Shown: in pieces, positions 42,542-51,813 of the stretch
Position numbering within the stretch: position 1 is the stretch's first letter
Layout of the letters: each line of letters starts with the position of its first letter
Assembly: GCA_023091665.1 (NCBI GenBank)
Contig: JALJCQ010000014.1
Location: forward strand, 1,302,001 to 1,366,000
Direction of reading: 5' to 3'
From: Pythium myriotylum
Lineage: Eukaryota; Oomycota; Peronosporomycetes; Pythiales; Pythiaceae
Length of the DNA: 64,000 nucleotides
Notes under the pieces: model-generated
Told to the model about the DNA's origin: nothing
Seen by the model: the letters and a program-made list of their open reading frames with translations, nothing else
The model's database searches: none
Translations under genes and position numbers: made by a program

Positions 42542-43369
42542 ATGGCCATCCACCGCAAGCTCCGTCTCGTCCTTCTCCTGGTGGCGTTCGCCTTTTCGTC
42601 GACTCTGGGGTCCGCAGGCGTACCCGGATCAGTGCTCCCTAGACGCCCCGTTGTCGTCGTGCTCGGGGACTCGACCACGCAATACGGCGGCTGTGCCCAA
42701 GGGTGGGAGGTCCTTCTCCACGAGGCCTACTTACGGTCGGCCGACACGATCAATCGAGGACTTAGCGGCTACAACACTCGCCACTTTCTCAAGTACGCCA
42801 TGCCAGGCATCACCGAGGAGATGAGAAACTACTACTCGCCGACTGTGATCATAATCTGGTTCGGCGTCAACGACGCCACGCTCAAAGACGGCCCCAACTA
42901 CAAGCAACATATCAGCCTAGACGAGTATCGCGCCAACCTCATCACGATAATCACGCAGCTTCGCGCTGTGGCACCCGACGCCAAGATCCTGTTGCTGTCG
43001 CCTGGATACATCGACGAGAACCAGCGACTCCGAGCAATGCTCGGTCAGGGCCGTCACGCAGGTGACCCACTCGACCGCAACAACGCCGAGACGGAAAAGT
43101 ACGCGGCCGTCTGCAAGGAAGTCGCAGCCGCCGTAGAGCGGGAGGACGTCGCGTTCCTGGACGTGTACGCACACTTTGTGGAGAACTACCCAAGTGACGA
43201 CCAGCGCGCTCGGCTCCTACGCGACGGGCTACACTTCTCAGCCGACGGCGACCGCGTCTTTGCTGAGCTGCTCAAGAAGAAGATCGACACGATTGTCCCG
43301 AGAAGCGTTCTGCATACGTACCAGTTCCCAACGGATATGGAGATCGAGCGGCTCGAGCGCCAGTGGTAG
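42542..43369 (+). CDS. SGNH hydrolase 2, secreted
   Basis: 275 residues. The N-terminus is a signal peptide (KLRLVLLLVAFAFSSTLGSA). Catalytic blocks: LGDSTTQYGG (Ser ~43), RGLSGYNTRHF, WFGVNDATL and DGLHFSADG. It also carries the left-family markers SPGYIDE and DPLDRNNAETEKYAA. The C-terminus is a charged helix (EIERLERQW). Most similar in the window to the genes at 43438, 44635 and 45769. Probably an extracellular esterase or deacetylase; substrate unknown. Confidence 0.87.
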   Translation: MAIHRKLRLVLLLVAFAFSSTLGSAGVPGSVLPRRPVVVVLGDSTTQYGGCAQGWEVLLHEAYLRSADTINRGLSGYNTRHFLKYAMPGITEEMRNYYSPTVIIIWFGVNDATLKDGPNYKQHISLDEYRANLITIITQLRAVAPDAKILLLSPGYIDENQRLRAMLGQGRHAGDPLDRNNAETEKYAAVCKEVAAAVEREDVAFLDVYAHFVENYPSDDQRARLLRDGLHFSADGDRVFAELLKKKIDTIVPRSVLHTYQFPTDMEIERLERQW

Positions 43370-43437
43370 AGAGACTCGGGTGGAGACGTTAAGCACATGT
43401 ATTAATTAGTTCCAGAACTCTTCATCACGGGATGATC

Positions 43438-44400
43438 TCAATGTCGTTCGGCAACTGGTGCTTTCTCGATGTAGATCGCGGCACCAAGGTCCTTGACGAG
43501 CTGGTAGAAGAGGCGGCCGCCGTAGCTCGTGAAGTGGAGGCCATCTCTTAAGATCTCGCCGCGCTGCTCGTCGCTCGGGTAGTTGTGGGAGAAATGGGCA
43601 TACACGTCCAGGAAACTAACGTCCTCTCGATCCAGTCGGGCGGCCACCTCAGCGCATGCGGCGGAGTACTTTTCCGTCTCGGCGTTGTTGCGGTCGAGCG
43701 GGTCACCCGCGCGACGGCCCTGGCTGAGCATCGCTCCCTCGCGCTGCTTCTCGTCCACATATCCAGGCGACAATAGCAGGATCTTGGCTTCGGGCGCGTT
43801 CTCGCGCATTCGAGTGATGATCTCGACGAGGTTTCGCTTGTACTCGTCGAGCGGCACGTGCTGCTTGGCGTTGGGCCCATCAACGAGGGTCGCGTCGTTG
43901 ACGCCAAACCAGACGACGGCCACCGTCGGCTTGTAGTAGCTCGTGAGCTCCTGCACGATGCCCGGCATGGCGTACTGCAGGGAGAGCCGCGTGTTGTAGC
44001 CGCTCAGTCCGCGGTTGAGCACGTCGGCCGACCGCACGTAGGCCTCGTGGAGCAGCGCCTCCCATCCGTGCGCCGCGCCGCCGTGCTGCGTGGTCGAGTC
44101 GCCGCAGACCGCGACCACGGCGCGACCACGGCGCGGCCGTCGCGTTGGGCTCAGCGCCGCAGATGCGTCGTCCGCCGCGGAGAACAGCGCTCGCGAGCAG
44201 GAAGACAGCGCAGCGACAGCCGCGCGCCAGGAGGACCGTGGCAATGGTCTCCTTTCCAGTCGTGGGCTCTCCACTTCCAGCACAAAGCCGGGACAGGAAG
44301 AAGATAACGTAGTAGAGTACTGTTGGGGGGGCGTTTGAATGGAGGTGACATGCTTAGCTACTGAATTAAGGGTTTTAAGGCATTGGAACAAACGGTCCAT
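43438..44400 (-). CDS. SGNH hydrolase 3
   Basis: 320 residues if the only upstream in-frame ATG (44400) is used. The catalytic core begins at about residue 95 with VVAVCGDSTTQHGG and continues RGLSGYNTRLSL, WFGVNDATL, LLSPGYVDEKQ, DPLDRNNAETEKYSA and DGLHFTSYGG. All catalytic residues are present. The N-terminal ~90 residues lack a clean signal peptide or anchor. Another frame there encodes a hydrophobic stretch, so the 5' end may be mis-modelled by an unseen intron or frameshift. It ends only 68 nt from the convergent SGNH 2. Confidence 0.8.
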   Translation of the reverse strand: MDRLFQCLKTLNSVAKHVTSIQTPPQQYSTTLSSSCPGFVLEVESPRLERRPLPRSSWRAAVAALSSCSRALFSAADDASAALSPTRRPRRGRAVVAVCGDSTTQHGGAAHGWEALLHEAYVRSADVLNRGLSGYNTRLSLQYAMPGIVQELTSYYKPTVAVVWFGVNDATLVDGPNAKQHVPLDEYKRNLVEIITRMRENAPEAKILLLSPGYVDEKQREGAMLSQGRRAGDPLDRNNAETEKYSAACAEVAARLDREDVSFLDVYAHFSHNYPSDEQRGEILRDGLHFTSYGGRLFYQLVKDLGAAIYIEKAPVAERH

Positions 44401-44634
44401 ATGGTGCCATCACCTGGCTAGCGAGTACTGAGTCGACGCCGTACAGAGCCAGGCCATCTTATTCACCTGGAATATCCACAAACGGACACGTTGACGTTTT
44501 CGATTAGGAAAACCATCCCAAAAACGTCTGGAAAAGCTGTTTATCTCTCCTAAAAGTTGTCCTTCGATCCTAATCCGACTGTTGAGCTCAAACTGTTCAG
44601 ATCATTGCTGCCGCTCACTCGGCGACTCGCGACC

Positions 44635-45597
44635 ATGCTCCCACTGCCCTCGACGCCGCGCCCCAAGAGCCCCACGCGCCGCCGCACGATCCTCATCACG
44701 GCGGTCGCCGCGCTCTTCGTCGTCACCATGGCGGTCGTCTGGGCCACGACGTCCGGCGGCTCGTCGCACGAGAACTCGACCTCGCGCTCGGCCGCGACCG
44801 ACGGCTCCGCGACGACCTCGACCTCGACGACGACCTCGACCGACACCACGACGACCGCGGCGCCCGCCAAGGCCTCGGCGCCCGGCCGACGCTCGACGAT
44901 CGTCGTGCTCGGCGACTCGACCACGCAGTACGGCGGCTACTCGCAGGGCTGGGAGGTGCTGCTCCATAGCGAGTACGTGCGAATGGTGGACACGGTCAAC
45001 CGCGGACTGAGCGGCTACAACACGCGGCTCTTCCTGCAGTACGCCATGCCCGGCATCAAAGAAGAGCTGCAGAACTACTACAAGGCCGCGGTCGTTGTGA
45101 TCTGGTTCGGCGTCAACGACGCGACGCTCGAAGACGGACCCAACTACAAGCAGCACGTGCCCTTGGCCGAGTACAAGAAGAACCTCATCGAGATGATCAC
45201 GCAGATCCGCACGAGCTCCCCCGACACCAAAGTGCTGCTCATCTCGCCCGCTTACATCGACGAGAAGCAGCGACTCAAGTCGATGCTCAGCCAGGGTCGC
45301 AAGGAAGGCGACCCGCTCGACCGCAACAACAAGGAGACCGTTCAGTACGCCGCAGCCTGCGGCGAGGTCATCAAAGAGCTCAACGACGACCACGTCGCGT
45401 ACATCGACGCCTACAACTACTTCCTTACCAACTATCCGAGCGACGCGGACCGCGCCAAGGTGCTAGGGGACGGACTACACTTTTCCACAGAAGGCAACAA
45501 GATCTTCTTCCAGCTCGTCAAGGAAAAGATCGAGACGATCGTGCCCGCGGGGCTACTCACGAATCCGCAGTTCCCCTACGACAGTGCGCTCATGTAG
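44635..45597 (+). CDS. SGNH hydrolase 4, type II membrane-anchored
   Basis: 320 residues from the ATG at 44635; the longer frame upstream has no ATG. A basic cytosolic tail (PRPKSPTRRR) is followed by one membrane segment (TILITAVAALFVVTMAVVWA) and a ~45-residue Ser/Thr stalk, probably glycosylated. The catalytic domain has VLGDSTTQYGG, RGLSGYNTRLF, WFGVNDATL, ISPAYIDEKQ, DPLDRNNKET and DGLHFSTEG. All catalytic residues are intact. The predicted topology puts the enzyme outside the cell or in the secretory lumen. Confidence 0.87.
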   Translation: MLPLPSTPRPKSPTRRRTILITAVAALFVVTMAVVWATTSGGSSHENSTSRSAATDGSATTSTSTTTSTDTTTTAAPAKASAPGRRSTIVVLGDSTTQYGGYSQGWEVLLHSEYVRMVDTVNRGLSGYNTRLFLQYAMPGIKEELQNYYKAAVVVIWFGVNDATLEDGPNYKQHVPLAEYKKNLIEMITQIRTSSPDTKVLLISPAYIDEKQRLKSMLSQGRKEGDPLDRNNKETVQYAAACGEVIKELNDDHVAYIDAYNYFLTNYPSDADRAKVLGDGLHFSTEGNKIFFQLVKEKIETIVPAGLLTNPQFPYDSALM

Positions 45598-45768
45598 CGA
45601 TACACGTGGAGTTTATAGACGACCTGTACACCATTTTAGAGCAAAAGCGTATCTATCTACCGTAAGATGGAGTTTGAAACGGACACTGCTATGAATAGCT
45701 TTGATTTCTAGACGATTGCCTCCAAATGCACTTTGCTGCTCACTCTTGAGCAGGGCTTTGGTCGGAAC

Positions 45769-46641
45769 ATGGGCCTTTCGTCCAGATGTTGCCGTCGCCT
45801 CGGCCTCGTGTTGGTGTTGATCGCTCTGATCGCAGTGAAGATGACTCGAGCTGACGCCTCGCCTCCCGCATATCACCGACCCACGTTCGTGTTCGTTGGC
45901 GACTCGATGACGGAAGGAGGAGGATGGATCACTCCATCCATCGGATGGGAGATGCTTCTTCGAGAGTCATACCTTCGGTCCGTGGACGTACTCAATCGCG
46001 GGCTCAGCGGCTATAACACCCGACTATTCCTCAAGTATGCGCTGCCAGGCATCGCACAGGAGCTCACTACCAGGCTCTCCCCCGATTTTATCGCCGTGTG
46101 GTTTGGCGTCAATGACGCCACGCTCATCGATGGTCCCAACAGCGCGCAGCACGTTGAGCTGGACGAGTACAAGGAGAATCTGATCGCAATTGTTCGCGAG
46201 TTTCGGCAACTCGCTCCAGGCGCGAAGATCCTTCTCATGTCACCTGTCTATGTTGACGACAACCAGCGTCGGCGAGCACAAGCAAACCCGAGCAATCCAC
46301 CGGATCGTAGCAACGCGGAGACTGCCAAGTACGCGGCCGTGTGTGTCGAGGTCGCGGCCGAGATCGAAAACCAAGATGTTGCTTTCTTGAACTTATTTGA
46401 TTATTTCTCTACCACGTATCCAACGGATGCCGACCGAGCGAAGCTACTTCGAGACGGAATTCACCTCACAGATGAAGGAAATAAAGTCGTGTTTCAGCTT
46501 CTAAAGGCCAAGATCGAGAAAATGCTGCCACGATCACTGATGAAGAGCCAATTCCCTAGTCACCCCCACGTGCTTCGTTTAGAAATGCTCGAGCGAGAAG
46601 AGCGAGCTCGCAACGCTGGGCAGTCTGCACATAAAATATGA
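45769..46641 (+). CDS. SGNH hydrolase 5, signal peptide or anchor
   Basis: 290 residues from ATG 45769. The N-terminus (CCRRLGLVLVLIALIAVKMT) is a signal peptide or anchor. Catalytic blocks: VGDSMTEGGG, RGLSGYNTRLF, WFGVNDATL, MSPVYVDDNQ and DGIHLTDEG. It differs from the other left-family members in having NPPDRSNAET, an intermediate between DPLDRNN and the right-family DPPDRNN, and an extra C-terminal Arg/Glu helix. A complete and probably active member. Confidence 0.86.
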   Translation: MGLSSRCCRRLGLVLVLIALIAVKMTRADASPPAYHRPTFVFVGDSMTEGGGWITPSIGWEMLLRESYLRSVDVLNRGLSGYNTRLFLKYALPGIAQELTTRLSPDFIAVWFGVNDATLIDGPNSAQHVELDEYKENLIAIVREFRQLAPGAKILLMSPVYVDDNQRRRAQANPSNPPDRSNAETAKYAAVCVEVAAEIENQDVAFLNLFDYFSTTYPTDADRAKLLRDGIHLTDEGNKVVFQLLKAKIEKMLPRSLMKSQFPSHPHVLRLEMLEREERARNAGQSAHKI

Positions 46642-46973
46642 AACAAGCACTTCAATCCCTTCTGTGTTGCCTTCGGTTGCCGCCGCGTTCAATTTAGAAT
46701 CGTACATCAAAGTGGAACTTCCACTGAACTTTCCGACATCTAATTCCAGCCCAAGAGTAGTTTTCAGATGAGCACTCGTGGGAATAGTTCAACGCCAACG
46801 CTGCCGTAAACTTGTTGACAGGATCTTGAGAGGTGTAGTGGCCACTGAAAGGTTCCGGCTCGTTCATTTGATTCATAGCTCAACTCACGACCTTTCAAGA
46901 TCCGCGCGCGGCTATGGGGCAACCACCACGAACAGCCGCGCGCTCGCTCCACAGACCACACTCAAAGGCAGCG

Positions 46974-47255
46974 ATGCTGGACGAACCTATCGGCGAGTCC
47001 GCCCTGCTCGTTCGCCCGGGCTCGCGAGTACGCGCGATCGCGGCTGCAGTTGGATTCGTGGGGGTCGTATTTGGGGTCGCGCTCGGAGTCGTTGTCGGCT
47101 TCTCGGTGAGAGGATGGGAGAATGGTATGTGCACCTCCGCGCTGCTGCCTCCTGAGCCGGGACGCCCGATCCTCCTGCTTGCGGGAGACTCTCTCACCGA
47201 GTTGATAGAAATTGGTCGTACCATTTCAATGAATTTAGGGTACCGGTATGACTAA
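46974..47255 (+). pseudogene. truncated SGNH hydrolase 6 (anchor plus GDSLTE)
   Basis: From ATG 46974 the frame gives MLDEPIGE, an anchor (RAIAAAVGFVGVVFGVALGV) and LPPEPGRPILLLAGDSLTE, then runs into unrelated sequence and stops after 93 residues. It matches the N-terminus of the gene at 47363-48271 (MLDEPLDG, LPPEPGRPILLLAGDSLTE), which is on the other strand. Blocks II, III and V are absent, so it cannot be a hydrolase. Whether the short anchored peptide is still expressed is unknown. Confidence 0.75.
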
Positions 47256-47362
47256 AAATTGACGTCTCTCGATTGGTCTAGTCGATTTTAGTAGATCTTC
47301 GACGCAACATGTAGTTGAGAATTTGAGCCACGCCAGTTCGTGTCGCGGAGGATCGCGTCGAT

Positions 47363-48271
47363 CTATAGATTTGGAAGAAGAGTCTGAATCTGGGCCAATA
47401 CCAAGTTGTACACGATCCCGTAGCCTTCCGGCGTGAAGTGCAGACCGTCCTCGAACAGACTCGCGCGCTGTGTCGCGTTTGGGTACGTCGTCATCAGATA
47501 ATCGTACATGTCCAGCAACGTCACGCCGTCCACGTTCTTGCCAGCCTCTCGACTGGCCGCCGCGTACAATCCGGCCTGCTGGTTGTTTCGGTCCGGCGGC
47601 TCGCGAGGATCGCCCTCCTTCTCCTGGTCGTCTCGTCGACTGTCCTCATCAACAGTAGGCTGCGTGATCAGCAAGATCTTCGCACCCGGACTGAGCTGTC
47701 GGAACGTCGAGAGCATGTAGACGAGATTCTCGCGAAACTCGTCGACCGGTACGTGCAACGAACTGCTCCTCCCATCGACGACCGCCGCATCGTTGGCGCC
47801 GAGCCAGAGCGTGATCAGCGACGGCTTGAGCGACTTCTTGAGCTCGTTGATCACTCCAGGCATCACATCATTTCGGTACCGACGCGAGTTGTAGCCAGCG
47901 TAACCTCGGTTGGCGATGTCGGCCCTCGTCACGAAGCGGTGCTCGAGTCTTGCGACCCACCCTTGGATCGAAGGGTCAGCGGCGAACTCGGTGAGAGAGT
48001 CTCCCGCAAGCAGGAGAATCGGGCGTCCCGGCTCAGGAGGCAATTGTGTCGACTGGGTCGTGTTGGTCTGGTTGGTCGCATCAGCAGCATCGCTCTGCGT
48101 CGAATTCAAACTGCAGGAACTACTGTCGGACCCTCGCGTCGCGAAACCGATCACGACGCCGAGCGTGACGCCGAGGGCAATGCTCCCCAGTGCGACGGCG
48201 GCAGCGATCAAGCGCACACGCGAACGCCGGTGGATGCGCCCAGGCCTGCCGTCTAGAGGCTCGTCCAGCAT
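47363..48271 (-). CDS. SGNH hydrolase 7, type II membrane-anchored
   Basis: 302 residues from ATG 48271. A short cytosolic part with basic residues (RIHRRSRVR) is followed by a membrane segment (LIAAAVALGSIALGVTLGVV) and a Ser/Thr/Asn-rich stalk with NQTNTTQS (potential N-glycosylation). The catalytic domain is of the right family: LAGDSLTEFAADPSIQG, RGYAGYNSRRY, WLGANDAAV, ITQPTVDEDSRRDDQ, EPPDRNNQQAG and DGLHFTPEG. All catalytic residues are present. Confidence 0.87.
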   Translation of the reverse strand: MLDEPLDGRPGRIHRRSRVRLIAAAVALGSIALGVTLGVVIGFATRGSDSSSCSLNSTQSDAADATNQTNTTQSTQLPPEPGRPILLLAGDSLTEFAADPSIQGWVARLEHRFVTRADIANRGYAGYNSRRYRNDVMPGVINELKKSLKPSLITLWLGANDAAVVDGRSSSLHVPVDEFRENLVYMLSTFRQLSPGAKILLITQPTVDEDSRRDDQEKEGDPREPPDRNNQQAGLYAAASREAGKNVDGVTLLDMYDYLMTTYPNATQRASLFEDGLHFTPEGYGIVYNLVLAQIQTLLPNL

Positions 48272-48686
48272 TTCAGAACAGAATTCGCGAGCTCGATGGG
48301 ACCTGAGACTTGCGAAGACGAAGATTTGGAAATGATCGGGTGGCTCGAGGCGATTAATGCTGCACGTGAGTGGTCTTTCACTCCCCAGTAGAAGACACCT
48401 CGGTAGTCAGGTCGCGACCGATTTTTGGGAGAGTTGGACTGCCGCAGTCTTGGTCCGCATCGATTCCAGGTGCGAGCCATATCCGGAGCACTCATTGTCT
48501 GCACTATGCACGACATGGGAACGTCAGCCATCGGCAATCTATGACCCTTGTCGCCCAACAGTAACGCTGACAGTATGGACTCCAGCACTGTCTGCCTGCA
48601 GGAGTACAAACAAGTGGAAATGCAACAGAGGTCTAATCCACGAATTATAGATGGATTCAATACTGTAGACTCGCTCTCATGAACAT
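48272..48686. other. intergenic within the SGNH array
   Basis: 415 nt between two minus-strand SGNH genes; it should hold the promoter of SGNH 7 and the 3' flank of SGNH 8. No other signal recognised. Confidence 0.4.
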
Positions 48687-49559
48687 TCACAACGTGGGGA
48701 AGAAGCTCTTGATCTGCGCTTGCACCAGCTCCAAGACGAGCCCGTAACCTTGCGGGTTGAAGTGGAGCCCGTCTTCGAAGAGACTCGCGCGCTGCGTCGC
48801 GTTCGGGTACGTCGTCATGAGATAGTCGTAAATGTCCAGTAACGTCACGCCGTCCACGCTTTTGCCAGCCTCGCGACAGGCTGCAGCGTAGATACCGGCT
48901 TGTTCGTTGTTTCGGTCCGGCGGCTCACGGGCATCACCTTTCTTCACTTGGTCTTCTCGTCGACCGTCTTCGTCGACCGTCGGCTGTGTGATCAGCAGGA
49001 TCTTGGCGTCCGGGCTGAGGCGTCGGTACTCGGAGAGGATGTGGATGAGATTGTCACGATACGTGTCGACCGAGATGTGCTGGTAGCCGTTCCGTCCTCC
49101 AACCACGGCCGCGTCGTTGGCGCCCAGCCACAGTGTGATCAACGACGGCTTGATCGAGGTCTTGAGCTCCCGCGAAAGCCCCGGGAGCACTTCGTACCGG
49201 TACTGCTTGGTGTTGTAGCCAGCGTAGCCGCGGTTGATGACATCGACCTTGCGGATGTACTCGTACTGGAGCCTCGTGACCCATCCTTGGACCAGTGGAT
49301 CGGCAGCGAACTCAGTGAGCGAGTCTCCCGTGAGTAGGAAGATGGGGCGACCTGGGGTGGGTGGTTCCTGCGAGCTGGACGATGTCTTCGTGGTTGGTGT
49401 GGTTGACACTGTGCTCGTGGAGTCGCACTCCGAGTCGCTTGAGCTCCAGATTTGGTGGCCAACAACGAGGCCGATGACGACGCCTACGATCCCCAGAGCA
49501 GCGACAGCGAGTAGCTTGGTGCGCGAGCGGCGACGGCTCGTTACCGGAGGCCTCTCCAT
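48687..49559 (-). CDS. SGNH hydrolase 8, type II membrane-anchored
   Basis: 290 residues from ATG 49559 (MERPPVTSRRRSRTK). The 121-codon in-frame extension upstream looks non-coding and is rejected because the paralogues start at the same distance from the anchor. Anchor LLAVAALGIVGVVIGLVVGH, then a Ser/Thr stalk (SECDSTSTVSTTPTTKTSSS). Catalytic blocks: LTGDSLTEFAADPLVQG, RGYAGYNTKQY, WLGANDAAV, ITQPTVDEDGRREDQ, EPPDRNNEQAG and DGLHFNPQG. Very close to SGNH 7 in its core. Confidence 0.87.
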   Translation of the reverse strand: MERPPVTSRRRSRTKLLAVAALGIVGVVIGLVVGHQIWSSSDSECDSTSTVSTTPTTKTSSSSQEPPTPGRPIFLLTGDSLTEFAADPLVQGWVTRLQYEYIRKVDVINRGYAGYNTKQYRYEVLPGLSRELKTSIKPSLITLWLGANDAAVVGGRNGYQHISVDTYRDNLIHILSEYRRLSPDAKILLITQPTVDEDGRREDQVKKGDAREPPDRNNEQAGIYAAACREAGKSVDGVTLLDIYDYLMTTYPNATQRASLFEDGLHFNPQGYGLVLELVQAQIKSFFPTL

Positions 49560-49994
49560 CGATTCACGGCCCTTAATCGAGTGGTAGCAGCGGAGAAATT
49601 TCGCGAATGAACGACTGAAGCCAGATCGAGGATCTCGTCTAAGACTACATTGGAAGGACGCGCTCAATGGAAGACGGTCATCCGGATTCCAGGTGAATGG
49701 ACTTTCGTTGCACTGTGATGGGTGACTGGCTATCTTACGTAGTGGGCTCGAGGGTCGATAGTGAGCAGAAGTGTCTTTGCCTGTCTCTCTACTGTTGCCG
49801 ACCACTCGTCGCTTGAAGGCTCCAAGGTGAGACCTCTCCCACTTCTCAAGAGGCTTCGTGCCAATTAGGCGACTGGATTTGGTGCAGGCCAAAGGATGGA
49901 CAGTAACCGAAGCTTCGCGCAAGTGGGGAGGAGTGACGAGAAGGTACAGTACACGTGCAGTCGTCGATTGCTCTTATTAAATTTTAATCCACTG
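49560..49994. other. intergenic within the SGNH array
   Basis: 435 nt upstream of SGNH 8 and downstream of SGNH 9. An in-frame extension of SGNH 8 covers it but is Arg/Ser/Pro-rich and unsupported. Confidence 0.4.
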
Positions 49995-50846
49995 CTATCG
50001 CAGCTTCGTCTTAGCTGACGTGGCTTCAGAGTCGGACTCCTTCGTGTCAGCGAATTGGGGAATGAGCTGCTTGACCTTGACGTTAATTTGTTCAAACACG
50101 ACTCGGTTCCCGAGGGTGGAGAGGTGGAGCCCGTCCTCCAGCAGACTCGAGCGGTTGGTCGCGTTTGGGTACGTTGTCATCATGTACGTGTAAATGTCGA
50201 GCACTGCGACGCCGCGCACGGACTCGCCCACCTCTCGGCTGGCGGCGGCGTAGATCCCTGCCTGCTCGTTGTTGCGGTCCGGGGGGTCTCGTGCGTAGCC
50301 TAACTTGACTTGCTGATCGCGCCGCATGTCGTCATCAACGACCGGCGGTGTGATCAGTAGGATCCTCGCGTTTGGCGCGAGCCACGTGAGCTCGTTGAGG
50401 ATGAAGAAGAGGTTCTTGCGGTACTGGTCCACGGGCACGTGCTGGTCTCGGCTGCGACCGTTCTCGACAGCGGCGTCATTCGCGCCCAGCCACACGGTAA
50501 TGAATGAAGGTTTGAGCCAGGTCGTGAGCTCTTTTCGAATGCGAGGCAGTGCTCCGTTGATGAATCCCTTGGTCGTATCGCCGGCGAGTCCGCGGTTCAG
50601 GACGTCGGCTTTGGTCACATACGTGTCCTGCAGTCGCGCCACCCAGCCCAGGTTCTCTAGCTCGGAGCCATATTGCGTGATTGAGTCGCCGATGTGGATG
50701 AACACTGGATGTCCCGGCGTCGGCGGCCCCGAGTCTCCGGAGAGCAAGAACCCGAGGCCGATCCCAAGCGCGAGAAAGACGATGGCGGTAGCGCCGAGGA
50801 TCCCGTGGAATCGTCGCGGCGCGTCTCGCAGGAGATCGTAGCCCAT
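49995..50846 (-). CDS. SGNH hydrolase 9, membrane-anchored, altered block II
   Basis: 283 residues from ATG 50846. Short cytosolic part (MGYDLLRDAPRRFHG), anchor (LGATAIVFLALGIGLGFLLS), a very short linker, then the catalytic domain: HIGDSITQYGSELENLG, RGLAGDTTKGF, WLGANDAAV, ITPPVVDDDMRRDQQ, DPPDRNNEQAG and DGLHLSTLG. The widely conserved GYNT of block II is GDTT here, although the oxyanion Gly is kept. This may change the active-site pocket. The C-terminal tail is Lys/Ser/Glu-rich. Confidence 0.85.
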   Translation of the reverse strand: MGYDLLRDAPRRFHGILGATAIVFLALGIGLGFLLSGDSGPPTPGHPVFIHIGDSITQYGSELENLGWVARLQDTYVTKADVLNRGLAGDTTKGFINGALPRIRKELTTWLKPSFITVWLGANDAAVENGRSRDQHVPVDQYRKNLFFILNELTWLAPNARILLITPPVVDDDMRRDQQVKLGYARDPPDRNNEQAGIYAAASREVGESVRGVAVLDIYTYMMTTYPNATNRSSLLEDGLHLSTLGNRVVFEQINVKVKQLIPQFADTKESDSEATSAKTKLR

Positions 50847-51813
50847 GGGAGTCGGTCGTGGGCGTAGTTTTCGTGAATGGCCCTTGGACGAGCTGGCGAG
50901 GAACGCGCGGCCGTCAAGTCAATTGCATCTGCGAAGATTTCTATGACGTCGAAGTGGTGATGACGCACGAGCGCGTGGAATCCATGTTGAAGCCGACTGA
51001 TTGGCCGCAAGAAGTGGAGAAGGAGATTTGAGCCAATCGAACTCACGTGCGCCAAGTAGTTGAGCCCTTCCTGTTGACTCCACGTGAGACAAGCGACAAT
51101 CGAAGCAAGCAGCAGCCGTCGACACTTCAGCGACGCCATCAAGAATCATCCATGTGGTGGTGGGACGCGAAGGACTCGGTGGATGCCACCGATGATGATA
51201 CAGTATTTACGGTTCCGTGCTTCGATATCTCGCACGGTGCGAGATATCGAAGGATGGGCGTGCGACTCGCACCCCAATCCACAGTACAGAGTCTTGAGGA
51301 AGTGGACAATTGATCTGCAGGATCTTTTGTTGACGATTGATTTTGAGAAACCCGACTCGACTTTCTCAGACTCAACGATGCCGTCGTTGGAGATCCATAG
51401 TCGTCTGGAGGTTTCATATACTAATTTAATAAATAGACGAAGGGCTCGAACATGGAGGCGACTACCTCCTGGGAACTGCTATGAGGCATCGATGGGTTGC
51501 CCTCCAGTCGGCGAGGAATCGCTCGCGTCCCATACCTTCAATACAACCTGAAGTCTTCGCTGTCGAAGCCCTCGAACCCACATCCAATCAGGCAGCGCGG
51601 GAGACTTCCAAATCCATTTCGACCATTTCAGTATATCACGTTCCGAACCCACATCCACACCGAAGATGGGTGTGGGTGTAATGTCCAACAAGACTCGCGC
51701 TTATTCTAAGACCGAAGTCTGGCCTATGCATGTGTCTGGTTTATCTTTAGAAATACGAATTACGTGGTGTGTACGGTGTGTGTGTGTGAAGTGCTGGACT
51801 CCAGCATTATGGA
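50847..51813. other. intergenic with perfect palindrome
   Basis: 967 nt without a recognisable gene. Contains the 33-nt palindrome at 51220-51252, a smaller one (7+1+7 nt) at 51792-51806 directly at the truncation end of the next SGNH fragment, and GT-rich stretches around 51770. Confidence 0.5.
51220..51252. repeat. perfect 16-bp inverted repeat, 1-nt centre
   Basis: CTTCGATATCTCGCAC, one G, then its exact reverse complement. Could extrude as a hairpin, act as a dimeric protein-binding site, or be a remnant of a mobile element. Confidence 0.9.

Noticed and set aside
49560..49922. 121-residue N-terminal extension of SGNH 8
   Set aside because: Absent from all paralogues, Arg/Ser/Pro-rich, and places the membrane anchor far from the N-terminus.
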